A stretch of DNA of 37,951 nt from Ignavibacteria bacterium (GTDB lineage Bacteria > Bacteroidota > Ignavibacteria > Kapaibacteriales > UBA2268): contig JAAYJM010000048.1 in the NCBI GenBank assembly GCA_012522895.1, positions 1 through 37,951 on the forward strand. The letters run 5' to 3'. Every line of letters begins with the position of its first letter. Position 1 is the first letter of the stretch. The notes beneath the pieces were generated by a model, which was not told the origin of the DNA, searched no databases, and saw nothing but the letters and a program-made list of their open reading frames with translations. The translations under genes were made by a program, and so were the position numbers. This document shows, one piece after another, positions 1 to 6,114 of the stretch.

Positions 1-194
1 AACTTAAATCAATATTACCCAACGGGTTAACCCCTTGGTTGATGCCACTTTCCCCCTTCTTCCTATTTGAGCTTGGGAAGGAAGGAAATAATCAGGAAAT
101 CCTTCAATCAAGAAAAGCTTCTATATTGCTTAAAAGAAATACTTGCTTTAGATAGTTTTTTTAATAATTTTAATAACGAAAAAAAGGAAATACA
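1..194. other. leader region without a recognised gene
   Basis: I see no supported gene here. The only open frame would begin at a TTG near 67 and run across the better-supported DUF433 gene in another frame, so it is not called. The useful element is an AAAGGAA ribosome-binding site ending shortly before the ATG at 195. A purine/pyrimidine-rich imperfect inverted repeat lies around 50-90 (a CCTTCTTCC-type arm against GGAAGGAAGG) and could be the tail of an upstream terminator. That is a guess. Confidence 0.4.
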
Positions 195-419
195 ATGCAG
201 TTTTATCAGAAATATATTGAAATTGATTCAAGTGTTAGATTTGGCAAGCCAGTTATCCTCGGGACAAGGATTTCAGTTGCTGATATTTTAGAAATGCTTG
301 CTAACGGAATGAGCTTTAAAGAAATTATTGTGGATTTTCCGCAAATTAACGAAACCCAAATTTTAGCTTGTTTGAAATACGCTTCTGACAAGGAACGCAA
401 ATTAGCTGTTGCTGTATGA
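195..419 (+). CDS. DUF433 protein, probable antitoxin of a DUF433/DUF5615 pair
   Basis: This 74-residue protein matches the DUF433 family, small helix-turn-helix-like proteins that usually sit directly before a PIN-like toxin. The family signature is visible at about residues 17-60: a KPVILGTRISV block, a helical LEMLANGMSFKEII segment, then a DFPQI-x-ETQI stretch and a helix. The start is supported by AAAGGAA a few bases upstream of the ATG. The stop overlaps the start of the DUF5615 gene by 4 nt (ATGA at 416-419), so the two are probably translationally coupled. By analogy with related pairs it would bind and neutralise the downstream protein and repress its own promoter. I infer this from the family and the gene order; nothing in the sequence shows toxicity. 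Confidence 0.85.
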   Translation: MQFYQKYIEIDSSVRFGKPVILGTRISVADILEMLANGMSFKEIIVDFPQINETQILACLKYASDKERKLAVAV

Positions 420-748
420 AACTCCTTCTTGATGAAAATATTTCTTATAGAATTGTAAAGCTTTTATCAGAATATTTTGAAGAAGTGATTCACATCAATA
501 AGCTTACAAACGAAAGATTAACCGATAAGGAAATATGGAACGAAGCTAAAGCAAAAGGTTATTCTATATTAACTTATGATGCAGATTTTAGCGACTTAGC
601 TACATATTTGGGTCATCCTCCAAAAATAATTTGGTTAAGGTTTGGTAATCAAAAGATAGAATTTTTAGCTTCAAGAATAATTCGTAATATTAATAAAGTT
701 AAAGAATTTGAGAAAAATCCAGATCTTGCAGTTTTAGAAATCTATTAG
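416..748 (+). CDS. DUF5615 PIN-like protein, probable toxin nuclease
   Basis: This 110-residue protein matches the DUF5615 (Mut7-C/PIN-like) family. It opens with the typical LLLDENIS motif (Asp6, Glu7). A central TDKEIW motif follows (Asp37 and Glu39), then ILTYDADFSD (Asp55, Asp57). These acidic residues are the expected metal-binding set of a PIN-type ribonuclease. The PPKIIWLRFGN segment near residue 70 is also characteristic of the family. Length is normal and all key acidic residues are present, so the gene looks intact. It starts inside the stop of the DUF433 gene. The likely role is an RNase toxin held in check by the DUF433 protein, but biochemical evidence for this family is thin and an RNA-processing role is possible. 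Confidence 0.83.
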   Translation: MKLLLDENISYRIVKLLSEYFEEVIHINKLTNERLTDKEIWNEAKAKGYSILTYDADFSDLATYLGHPPKIIWLRFGNQKIEFLASRIIRNINKVKEFEKNPDLAVLEIY

Positions 749-826
749 AAATCTTTTTAAAAGGCAGCAATCCCTTTGCTCACTCAGATCCAGAAGAAAT
801 ATAACAGTTTCAACTTGTTTTTTTGT

Positions 827-866
827 AAAAAAAAAGATCTGCCACACTTCTAATTGTGGCAGATCT
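827..866 (-). terminator. rho-independent terminator of the leftward operon
   Basis: There is a perfect 12-bp inverted repeat (AGATCTGCCACA / TGTGGCAGATCT) with an 8-nt loop at 835-866. On the minus strand it is followed by a run of eight T residues (A residues at 827-834 on the plus strand). It lies just past the stop of the Mor-like gene and should end the leftward transcript. Confidence 0.9.
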
Positions 867-879
867 GAATGCCCTTCTA

Positions 880-1131
880 CTATCTAAATTTTTTCAAAAA
901 TTGCTCTGAAACGTTTAGCTCGCGGGCAATTTGCTTAAATGTTTTTTCTGGAAAAAGCTTGATATACTTTTTGATTAAGCTGTCGAAACGAGTGATTTTT
1001 GGAATGTAAAAAGTTAAGCCGCCGTAATGACGAAGTATTTCTTTTAGCACGTCAAGCCCAATCATCTCTTCGAGGATTTGCATATCGGGAGTTAAGTCAT
1101 CAAGCGTCATCAATTCATAAGCATCTCTCAT
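880..1131 (-). CDS. Mor-like transcription activator (phage Mu Mor/C family)
   Basis: This is an 83-residue protein. An acidic, helical N-terminal part (about 12-36) precedes the hallmark GGLTFYIPK at residues 37-45, which corresponds to the conserved Gly-Gly, hydrophobic, Tyr-Ile-Pro strand of the Mor dimerisation region. A C-terminal helix-turn-helix follows at about 64-83 (a TFKQIARELNVSEQFLKKF-type segment). Phage Mu Mor and C switch on middle and late phage genes. This protein is shorter than Mu Mor because the N-terminal extension is missing. It overlaps the gene before it by 4 nt (ATGA at 1128-1131), so the two form a coupled operon, ended by the terminator at 827-866. Its targets are not visible in the window. 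The Mor assignment rests on motif recognition and is fairly firm; an activating function here is inference. Confidence 0.75.
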   Translation of the reverse strand: MRDAYELMTLDDLTPDMQILEEMIGLDVLKEILRHYGGLTFYIPKITRFDSLIKKYIKLFPEKTFKQIARELNVSEQFLKKFR

Positions 1132-1355
1132 ACCAGCCCCGATAGTTCGTCAAAAGAAAAATCTTCTAAGATAAGGTCTAAATTCGAGGATATTTCTTGC
1201 GGATTGATGCAGTTGTTAATGTAATCGCAGTTGAGGAATTTCAAATCCATCAGTATTTCTGCTGGCAAAATTTCTAATTCATCAATTTTCTTGAAAAATA
1301 GCTCGAAAATATTGATAAATTTGCCGATTTCTGAGATTTTTAGTTCTTTCTTCAT
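1128..1355 (-). CDS. small protein of unknown function, first gene of the leftward operon
   Basis: I do not recognise this protein (75 residues). It is rich in Leu, Ile and Glu and predicted mostly helical, with no membrane segment or metal motif. A start ten codons further upstream is possible. I prefer the ATG at 1353-1355 because GGAG lies seven bases upstream of it, a good ribosome-binding site in a window where such sites are scarce. Its stop overlaps the start of the Mor-like gene. It is the first gene downstream of the leftward promoter and operators. Its place corresponds to the early lytic or regulatory genes of temperate phages, so a small regulator or anti-repressor is possible. 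This is only positional inference. Confidence 0.6.
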   Translation of the reverse strand: MKKELKISEIGKFINIFELFFKKIDELEILPAEILMDLKFLNCDYINNCINPQEISSNLDLILEDFSFDELSGLV

Positions 1356-1406
1356 AAATTCTCCAAAAATATTTTTGAAATCCAAAAAAAATGTAGTAAA
1401 TTAAAC

Positions 1407-1422
1407 TTTACTAAAACGTAAA
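1407..1422 (+). promoter_or_regulatory. operator-like site O1
   Basis: The sequence TTTACTAAAACGTAAA has TTTAC/GTAAA arms around a 6-bp spacer. It is identical over 17 bp to the site at 1462. It covers the expected transcription start of the leftward promoter whose -7 box lies at 1424-1431, so a bound protein would block leftward transcription. The likely ligand is the HTH protein encoded at 1481. Confidence 0.75.
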
Positions 1423-1423
1423 A

Positions 1424-1454
1424 CAAAAATACAAAAAATTTACGTATTAGTCAA
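1424..1454 (-). promoter_or_regulatory. leftward Bacteroidota-type promoter
   Basis: On the minus strand a perfect TAnnTTTG -7 element (TATTTTTG, plus-strand 1424-1431) is preceded by 18 nt and TTGAC (plus-strand 1450-1454) as the -33 region. It would drive the 1355 and 1131 genes with a leader of about 60 nt. The -33 region lies inside operator-like site O2, and the expected start point lies in O1. Confidence 0.65.
1439..1454 (-). promoter_or_regulatory. operator-like site O2 (inverted, imperfect)
   Basis: TTTACGTATTAGTCAA matches the reverse complement of O1/O3 at 14 of 16 positions. It lies between the two perfect copies, with sites starting 32 bp after O1 and 23 bp before O3. It contains the -33 TTGAC of the leftward promoter. 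Confidence 0.65.
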
Positions 1455-1461
1455 GTATTAT

Positions 1462-1477
1462 TTTACTAAAACGTAAA
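1462..1477 (+). promoter_or_regulatory. operator-like site O3
   Basis: This is an exact copy of the O1 sequence, ending three bases before the ATG of the HTH gene at 1481. A bound protein would cover the start of the rightward transcript or the initiation region of the repressor-like gene, which suggests autoregulation. No clear rightward TAnnTTTG box was found, so the rightward promoter is not placed. Confidence 0.75.
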
Positions 1478-1480
1478 AAA

Positions 1481-1921
1481 ATGCAAATTCCTGATCGCAT
1501 AAAATATTTTGCAAAAAGCTGCTACGGAAATTTTAAAGTTTTTTGCAAGGAGTTGGACATTAGTCAATCGCATTTAAGTCATTATTTGCAAGGCAGAAGA
1601 ATGCCCTCCTTGGAGATGCTACAAAAATTCAAAGAAGCGGGTATGAGTATTGACTGGCTTATTGACGGGGAGGGCGATATGTTTGCTCAAAATGAAAAAG
1701 GAGCAATGCTAAAAAATGAGCAAGTAGACAAAAAACCAACTTCTCAAAAAGCCGTCCCACTGCACCTAAACGATATAAAAGACGAAATACTGGATTTGAA
1801 GCTAAAAATATCGGAGCAGGACGATAAATTTCAAATGCTTGAAGAGTTGAAAGATTTACTTGAAGAAAAGCTTTCTCCACGCCTTGCCGCTGCTGGGCGA
1901 AAGAAAAAAGCAGATAGATAA
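1481..1921 (+). CDS. HTH repressor-like protein (phage CI N-terminal type), no protease domain
   Basis: This protein has 146 residues. At about residues 14-62 it has a helix-turn-helix of the phage CI/XRE type: a KVFCKELDISQSHLSHYLQG segment, then MPSLEMLQKFKEAGMSIDWLIDGEGDMF. The SxxWLxxGEGxMF ending is typical of Bacteroidota phage-type repressors. A Lys/Gln-rich linker leads to a heptad-like helix at about 96-138, probably a coiled coil for dimerisation. There is no S24 domain, which full-length CI or LexA would carry; that domain is encoded by the next gene. The ATG at 1481 follows operator-like site O3 by three bases, leaving almost no leader. It probably represses the divergent leftward operon and itself through the three sites. 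A normal end in a long coiled coil argues against a simple frameshift break. Confidence 0.8.
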   Translation: MQIPDRIKYFAKSCYGNFKVFCKELDISQSHLSHYLQGRRMPSLEMLQKFKEAGMSIDWLIDGEGDMFAQNEKGAMLKNEQVDKKPTSQKAVPLHLNDIKDEILDLKLKISEQDDKFQMLEELKDLLEEKLSPRLAAAGRKKKADR

Positions 1922-1937
1922 ACAAAATACAAGCAAA

Positions 1938-2582
1938 ATGAAAAAAGAGGAATACATAAAAATCTTGGGCGAAATATCGGATTTTGAGCTATATTCTCTT
2001 GCAAAGAGCAAGCTGATAAGCAATTTGCAAACTAATAATTTTAGCGATTGGCGTCTCAAATGTATTTTCGAGGAATGCTCTTTGAGGAATAGCAAAATAT
2101 ATAACGATGCCCTTTGCGATGCCATTTATTCCATTCATTCACAGGATTTTCAAAATAAATTCTCAAGAAACGTAAATAGAATTGACCATTTGACAATTTC
2201 AGAGCTAAAAATCACTTTAAATGAGCTTTTAGAAAGGAATAATAAAATGACTAAAAAAATTGGCTTTGAGGATTTGATGAGCTCTTTAACGGGTATATTG
2301 AGGGATAAAGATGTTTCAATTTACCGAATAGCGGGCAATAGTATGGAAGAAGCTGGAATATTCGACAGCGCGATTATTATAGTAAAAGAGCGGACAATCC
2401 CAAAAGATGGAGAAATCGTGCTTGTCAAACACAATGGAAGAATGCTTGTAAAAATACTTGAAATTAAAGAAGATAGCTTAGTTTTAAAATCGAAAAATAG
2501 AAAATACCCAGACATTCTTCTTGACCAATATTCAGACTGCGAATTTCTTGGGAAAGTAAAATTGATTGTAAATGCGACCTAA
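1938..2582 (+). CDS. stand-alone S24 (LexA/UmuD-type) protein with a novel N-terminal region
   Basis: This protein has 214 residues. Residues 1-104 are helical and unrecognised; I see no helix-turn-helix. Residues about 126-210 form an S24 domain. Ser135 lies in GNSMEEAGI and Lys172 in MLVKIL, a spacing of 37 residues, as in LexA (119/156) and UmuD (60/97). The dyad is therefore intact. The LexA-family cleavage bond (Ala-Gly or Cys-Gly about 35 residues before Ser) is not seen near residues 98-104. An in-frame TTG at 1860 would overlap the HTH gene. I chose the ATG at 1938 because it gives a normal 16-nt gap. Gene order suggests it works with the HTH protein as the second half of a split repressor, or senses DNA damage; both are inference. 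An unrelated UmuD-like role is less likely because no umuC follows. Confidence 0.78.
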   Translation: MKKEEYIKILGEISDFELYSLAKSKLISNLQTNNFSDWRLKCIFEECSLRNSKIYNDALCDAIYSIHSQDFQNKFSRNVNRIDHLTISELKITLNELLERNNKMTKKIGFEDLMSSLTGILRDKDVSIYRIAGNSMEEAGIFDSAIIIVKERTIPKDGEIVLVKHNGRMLVKILEIKEDSLVLKSKNRKYPDILLDQYSDCEFLGKVKLIVNAT

Positions 2583-2650
2583 GAGTTTTGATTAAAGCGA
2601 GTAAATTTTCAAACGGTAGGCTGCTGTTCTACTTATTCATAACATAGTAG

Positions 2651-2670
2651 GTCAAGCATCTTTGCTTGAC
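2651..2670. repeat. short perfect hairpin before rimM
   Basis: An 8-bp perfect inverted repeat (GTCAAGCA / TGCTTGAC) with a 4-nt loop ends eight bases before the rimM ATG. No T-run follows on either strand, so it is not a standard terminator. Its core AGCATCTTTGCT resembles the hairpin at 30589-30600 and part of the one at 37798, pointing to a family of dispersed hairpin repeats. It also argues against the upstream TTG start for rimM, which lies inside it. The rest of 2583-2677 shows nothing else. Confidence 0.6.
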
Positions 2671-2677
2671 AAAAAAA

Positions 2678-3202
2678 ATGATGAGCGAAAAAAATAATAG
2701 GGAAAAATATTGCGGAACGATTGTAGGGACAAGGAGTTACGATGGCACTTTAAAATTATCGGATTGCCCTAAAGATATAATTAGCATTAAAGAAGGAGTA
2801 GCGGTCAAAATTGGTTTTTCACTGAACTATTGCGAAAGTTTTACTTTGCTTTCTTATGAAAAGGAGAGCAAGCAGGCATTTGTAAAGCTAAAAGAAATAG
2901 ACAATGACCAAGACGCACTTGCATTAAAGGAGAAAGGAATCTTTGTTGCAGAAAAACATATAAGCTATAAGGAAGACAAGTATTTTATTGATGATGTTCT
3001 TGGATGCAAGGTTTTTAATAAGCAAAGGCAGCTCCTTGGAGAGATTACTGATGTCTTGATTCTGCCCGCAAATGACGTTTGGGAGATTTCAAGCGATAAG
3101 AAAAAAATTCTTTTGCCCGTTATCGATAAAACCATTATTTCTGTTGATTTAAGGAAGAAAAAAATTATAGTCGAGTTGCTTGAAGGGCTAATGGATTTAT
3201 GA
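2678..3202 (+). CDS. rimM: ribosome maturation factor RimM
   Basis: This is a 174-residue protein. RimM assists late assembly of the 30S subunit by acting on the head domain around S19 and helix 33 of 16S rRNA. The N-terminal barrel is seen at about residues 9-90 ([15 protein letters not shown], then [32 protein letters not shown]). The C-terminal PRC-barrel is at about 98-174 ([46 protein letters not shown]). Both domains and the length are normal. Two adjacent ATGs at 2678 and 2681 are equally possible starts; a TTG at 2666 lies within a hairpin and is rejected. The last four bases overlap the trmD start (ATGA), the usual RimM-TrmD coupling. The usual upstream neighbour rpsP is absent, and a phage-type regulator lies there instead. 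Confidence 0.93.
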   Translation: MMSEKNNREKYCGTIVGTRSYDGTLKLSDCPKDIISIKEGVAVKIGFSLNYCESFTLLSYEKESKQAFVKLKEIDNDQDALALKEKGIFVAEKHISYKEDKYFIDDVLGCKVFNKQRQLLGEITDVLILPANDVWEISSDKKKILLPVIDKTIISVDLRKKKIIVELLEGLMDL

Positions 3203-3885
3203 AAGAGCTTTTAAGAATAGATTTAATTGCTGCAGTTCCAGAGATATTTAGCTCGGTGCTGAATTCAAGCATTTTGAGAATTGCACAGGAAAAGGGCATT
3301 GTATCCATTTTCTCACATAATTTGCACGATTATGCTGACGACAAATTTAGACATATTGACGACAAGCCCTTTGGTGGTGGCGCCGGTATGTTAATCAAGT
3401 GCAAGCCAGTTTTTTTGTGCATAGAAAAATTAATGTCTGAAAGAGAATATGACGAAATTATTTATATGACTCCCGATGGCGAGAAGCTAAATCAATCCAT
3501 AGCAAACGAGCTTTCCTTAAAAAGAAATATTATAATTCTTGCCGGGCATTATAAAGGCGTTGACCAAAGGATTAGAGATGAGCTTATAACACGCGAAATT
3601 TCTATTGGTGATTACGTTTTAAGCGGAGGGGAGTTGCCGGCTCTCGTTCTTGCTGATGCTGTTGTTCGTCTTATACCGGGCATTTTAAGTGATGCCGAAT
3701 CTGCTTTGGACGATTCTTTTCAAGATGGTTTATTGGAAGCTCCTTTTTATACGAAGCCAGCGGATTTTCGCGGCTTAAAAGTGCCGGAACTTCTTTTAAA
3801 AGGGAATCATAGTGAAATAAAAAAATGGAGAGAGCAGCAAGCGTTAATCAAAACTGAAGCGAGAAGAAAAGATTTACTGAGTTAG
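3199..3885 (+). CDS. trmD: tRNA (guanine-N1)-methyltransferase TrmD
   Basis: This 228-residue protein methylates G37 of tRNAs with a G36 next to the anticodon, using S-adenosylmethionine, and so helps prevent frameshifting in translation. Recognised are the N-terminal [15 protein letters not shown], the [20 protein letters not shown] loop of the SPOUT trefoil-knot enzyme (about 51-70), [16 protein letters not shown], and the SAM-binding knot [25 protein letters not shown] at about 136-160. The C-terminal helical part with [10 protein letters not shown] is also present. Length is normal for the family. It begins inside the rimM stop. It is followed after 14 nt by dapF rather than the more common rplS, so the ribosomal cluster is only partly kept here. 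Confidence 0.97.
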   Translation: MKELLRIDLIAAVPEIFSSVLNSSILRIAQEKGIVSIFSHNLHDYADDKFRHIDDKPFGGGAGMLIKCKPVFLCIEKLMSEREYDEIIYMTPDGEKLNQSIANELSLKRNIIILAGHYKGVDQRIRDELITREISIGDYVLSGGELPALVLADAVVRLIPGILSDAESALDDSFQDGLLEAPFYTKPADFRGLKVPELLLKGNHSEIKKWREQQALIKTEARRKDLLS

Positions 3886-3899
3886 CGATTGAAAAAATT

Positions 3900-4760
3900 A
3901 TGGAAATAGAAGTTTATTATATGTCTGGAGCGGGAAATTTATTTACATTTCTCGATAATAGAAAATATTGCTTGAGCAATGATTTTTTGTCCTCAATTTC
4001 TCCATTTCTTTGCGGGAACGAAGGAAATGAAAAAATTACTGACGGGCTTGTCGCACTCAGCGCTTCGGCTGATTGCGATTTTCAGGTAGATTTCTTTAAT
4101 CCAGATGGAAGTTTTGGAGCATTATGCGGGAACGGAGCAAGGTGTGCAATCCGATTTGCAGAACGCTTTTTTGATTTAAAGAAAGAAAAAAATGTTTGCT
4201 TTTCACAGCTAAATGAAAAATACTTTGGAGATATTTTAGATAAGACTATAAAAGTTTATTTACCAGCACCCAAGCAGATTATTAAAGAAATAGCATTTGA
4301 GATTTTTAACCAAAAAATCACTGGCACTTTCCTTGATTTAGGAGCAAGGCATATTGTAATTAATTACGAAGAAATAAAAAATTTTTTTATTTCAAATAAT
4401 TTTCATACTTTTGATTTAAACAAAATTGCAGTTCCAATAAGAAATATGTATTTATTTTCCCCACTTGGCGTAAATGTCAATATTTATAGGGAAATAGCTG
4501 ATAGTCAATCTGAGCTTAGGACTTTTGAAAAAGGCGTTGAAAGGGAAACTGCTGCCTGCGGAACTGGCGCAATTTCAACAGCTTTGACTTCAAATTTGCA
4601 TTCATGTGCTAAATTTCCAATTGAAGTAATTCCCAAAAGTAGAAGCGTTTTAAAAATTGACTTATTGCTGAACGAAGAGAAGAGCATATCCAAAATTTCT
4701 TTAGAGGGCGAGGCAGTATTTTTAAACTCAAAACAGATAGTAATTAATTATGGAAGATAA
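3900..4760 (+). CDS. dapF: diaminopimelate epimerase
   Basis: DapF converts LL- to meso-diaminopimelate in the lysine and peptidoglycan precursor pathway, in the cytoplasm, without a cofactor. The two catalytic cysteines are present: Cys76 in LCGNGARC and Cys220 in AACGTGA, with the ERETAACGTGA context typical of the family. The N-terminal SGAGNLFTFLDN replaces the usual GxGNDF motif, and FNPDGSFG precedes the first Cys. At 286 residues it is of normal length. The protein is more diverged than TrmD: the usual GNDFxxxD reads GNLFTFLD. Its end overlaps the start of the M20 gene by 11 nt, and it follows trmD by 14 nt, so rimM-trmD-dapF-M20 is probably one operon. Confidence 0.93.
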   Translation: MEIEVYYMSGAGNLFTFLDNRKYCLSNDFLSSISPFLCGNEGNEKITDGLVALSASADCDFQVDFFNPDGSFGALCGNGARCAIRFAERFFDLKKEKNVCFSQLNEKYFGDILDKTIKVYLPAPKQIIKEIAFEIFNQKITGTFLDLGARHIVINYEEIKNFFISNNFHTFDLNKIAVPIRNMYLFSPLGVNVNIYREIADSQSELRTFEKGVERETAACGTGAISTALTSNLHSCAKFPIEVIPKSRSVLKIDLLLNEEKSISKISLEGEAVFLNSKQIVINYGR

Positions 4761-5937
4761 TAAGTTTAATTATATATTTGAAAGTGCCAAAAATCTTTTT
4801 GAGGAAGTGCGAGAGCTGAGGCGTCATTTCCACCAATATCCAGAGCTTTCGCATCAAGAGTTTCAAACTGTAAAAGACATTAGCAATTATTTGGAACGCC
4901 TAAATATTAAGTGCGAAATGCCCAAGAGAAATGCTCTTATAGCGCACATTGGGGATATTTCCGGAAAATGTATTGCATTGCGTGCCGATACTGATGCCTT
5001 GCCGATTACAGAGGAGACGGGCTATGAGTTTGCTTCAAAAAACAAAGGGGTGATGCACGCTTGCGGGCATGATTTTCACATCTCAATGTTGCTCGCCGCT
5101 GCAAAGATATTAAAATCAATAGAGAAGGAACTCTCCGGATGCGTTAAATTGATTTTCCAGCCAGCAGAGGAAAAGCTGCCAAGTGGGGCAAAAATGCTTA
5201 TCGATGATGGGCTTATCGATAACCCTGCGCCACAAGCTGTTTTTAGTCAACACCTTATGCCGCATATAGAAACGGGAGTAATTGGTATCTGTCCCGGTCC
5301 AATTTTTGCATCTGCAGACGAGCTTTATTGGACTATTCACGGAAAAGGCTCTCACGCTGGCACTCCACATTTAAGCAATAATCCCATAACAGCGGCAGCC
5401 GATTTAATTATCAATCTAAAAAGCTCAATAAAATTGCTTCAAAATCCCATTCAAAGCAACGTTCTTTCAATCACAGCAATAAACGGAGGCTATGTAACAA
5501 ATGCAATTCCAGATTTTGTAGAGCTGAAAGGGACTTTGCGAACTTTTAACAATAAGATTAGATACGATATTCACAAGGAACTGAAGGCAAAATCCCAAAT
5601 CATTTGCGATTTGCACGAAACGCAATGCGAGCTGAATATTTTAGAAGGATTCCCGCCAGTAACTAATAATGATTTTCTCGCTAAACTGGTAGAGGAAATT
5701 GTTGTTTCCAATATGGACGCTAAATATTTTGAAAAAACCGAAAGATTGATGCTCTCCGAAGATTTTTCATTTTTTTCTGAAAAATACCCTTCTGCTCTGT
5801 GGTTTCTTGGAGTAAAGCCAAAAGGAGCGGAGAATTTTCCTTTTTTGCATAGCTCAAACTTTATTCCAGATGAAGCAGCCCTGCTCAATGGCACTTTTAT
5901 GCTTGCAGCTATGGCTTACGCTTGCTTATCGGATTGA
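4750..5937 (+). CDS. M20-family amidohydrolase (N-acyl amino acid / N-acetyl-diaminopimelate deacetylase type)
   Basis: This is a 395-residue zinc or manganese amidohydrolase of the M20D family, which includes hippurate hydrolase, IAA-amino-acid hydrolase and N-acetyl-diaminopimelate deacetylase. The metal site is complete: RRHFHQYPELS at 24-34, ALRADTDALPI at 76-86, Cys105-Gly-His107 in HACGHD, Glu140-Glu141 in FQPAEE, and FSQHLMP. The small lid domain carries GKGSHAGTPH. A C-terminal SEDFSFF motif supplies the last ligand region. No signal peptide is seen, so it is cytoplasmic. It starts 11 nt before the dapF stop, which makes a role in diaminopimelate metabolism attractive, but the family is broad and the substrate cannot be read from sequence. 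Confidence 0.9.
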   Translation: MEDNKFNYIFESAKNLFEEVRELRRHFHQYPELSHQEFQTVKDISNYLERLNIKCEMPKRNALIAHIGDISGKCIALRADTDALPITEETGYEFASKNKGVMHACGHDFHISMLLAAAKILKSIEKELSGCVKLIFQPAEEKLPSGAKMLIDDGLIDNPAPQAVFSQHLMPHIETGVIGICPGPIFASADELYWTIHGKGSHAGTPHLSNNPITAAADLIINLKSSIKLLQNPIQSNVLSITAINGGYVTNAIPDFVELKGTLRTFNNKIRYDIHKELKAKSQIICDLHETQCELNILEGFPPVTNNDFLAKLVEEIVVSNMDAKYFEKTERLMLSEDFSFFSEKYPSALWFLGVKPKGAENFPFLHSSNFIPDEAALLNGTFMLAAMAYACLSD

Positions 5938-6114
5938 TGGCTCTTTTTAATGCATCAAAATACATTTTCCTTGTTAGCACACTGTTTTATTTGCACATTC
6001 TTATTAAATCTCCTATTTTGCATAAAGTAAAAGAAACTTTTTCATTTGTTTAAGGCTTTGAAAAAATTCATTGCATTCTTTATTTTAAGAAAATCTATTT
6101 TGTGTTTTCAAAAT

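Noticed and set aside
67-291. 74-codon open frame starting at a TTG upstream of the DUF433 gene
   Set aside because: It overlaps the DUF433 gene by about 97 bases in another frame, starts at TTG without a ribosome-binding site, and shows no family features.
1860-1937. N-terminal extension of the S24 protein from a TTG
   Set aside because: It would overlap the HTH gene and adds a low-complexity stretch; the ATG at 1938 gives a normal short gap.
1481-2582. Single frameshifted CI-like repressor gene
   Set aside because: The first protein ends in a regular coiled-coil-like helix and the second has over 100 residues of its own before the S24 domain, so the two look like separate genes. Sequencing error cannot be excluded without reads.
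2666-2677. TTG start for rimM
   Set aside because: The TTG lies inside a perfect hairpin and two good ATGs follow at 2678 and 2681.
2651-2677. Terminator before rimM
   Set aside because: The hairpin is perfect but no T-run follows on either strand, so it is listed as a repeat.
6046-6114. TTG start for the adenine methyltransferase
   Set aside because: It adds a Phe/Lys-rich stretch not expected before GQVFTP; the ATG at 6115 fits the family better.
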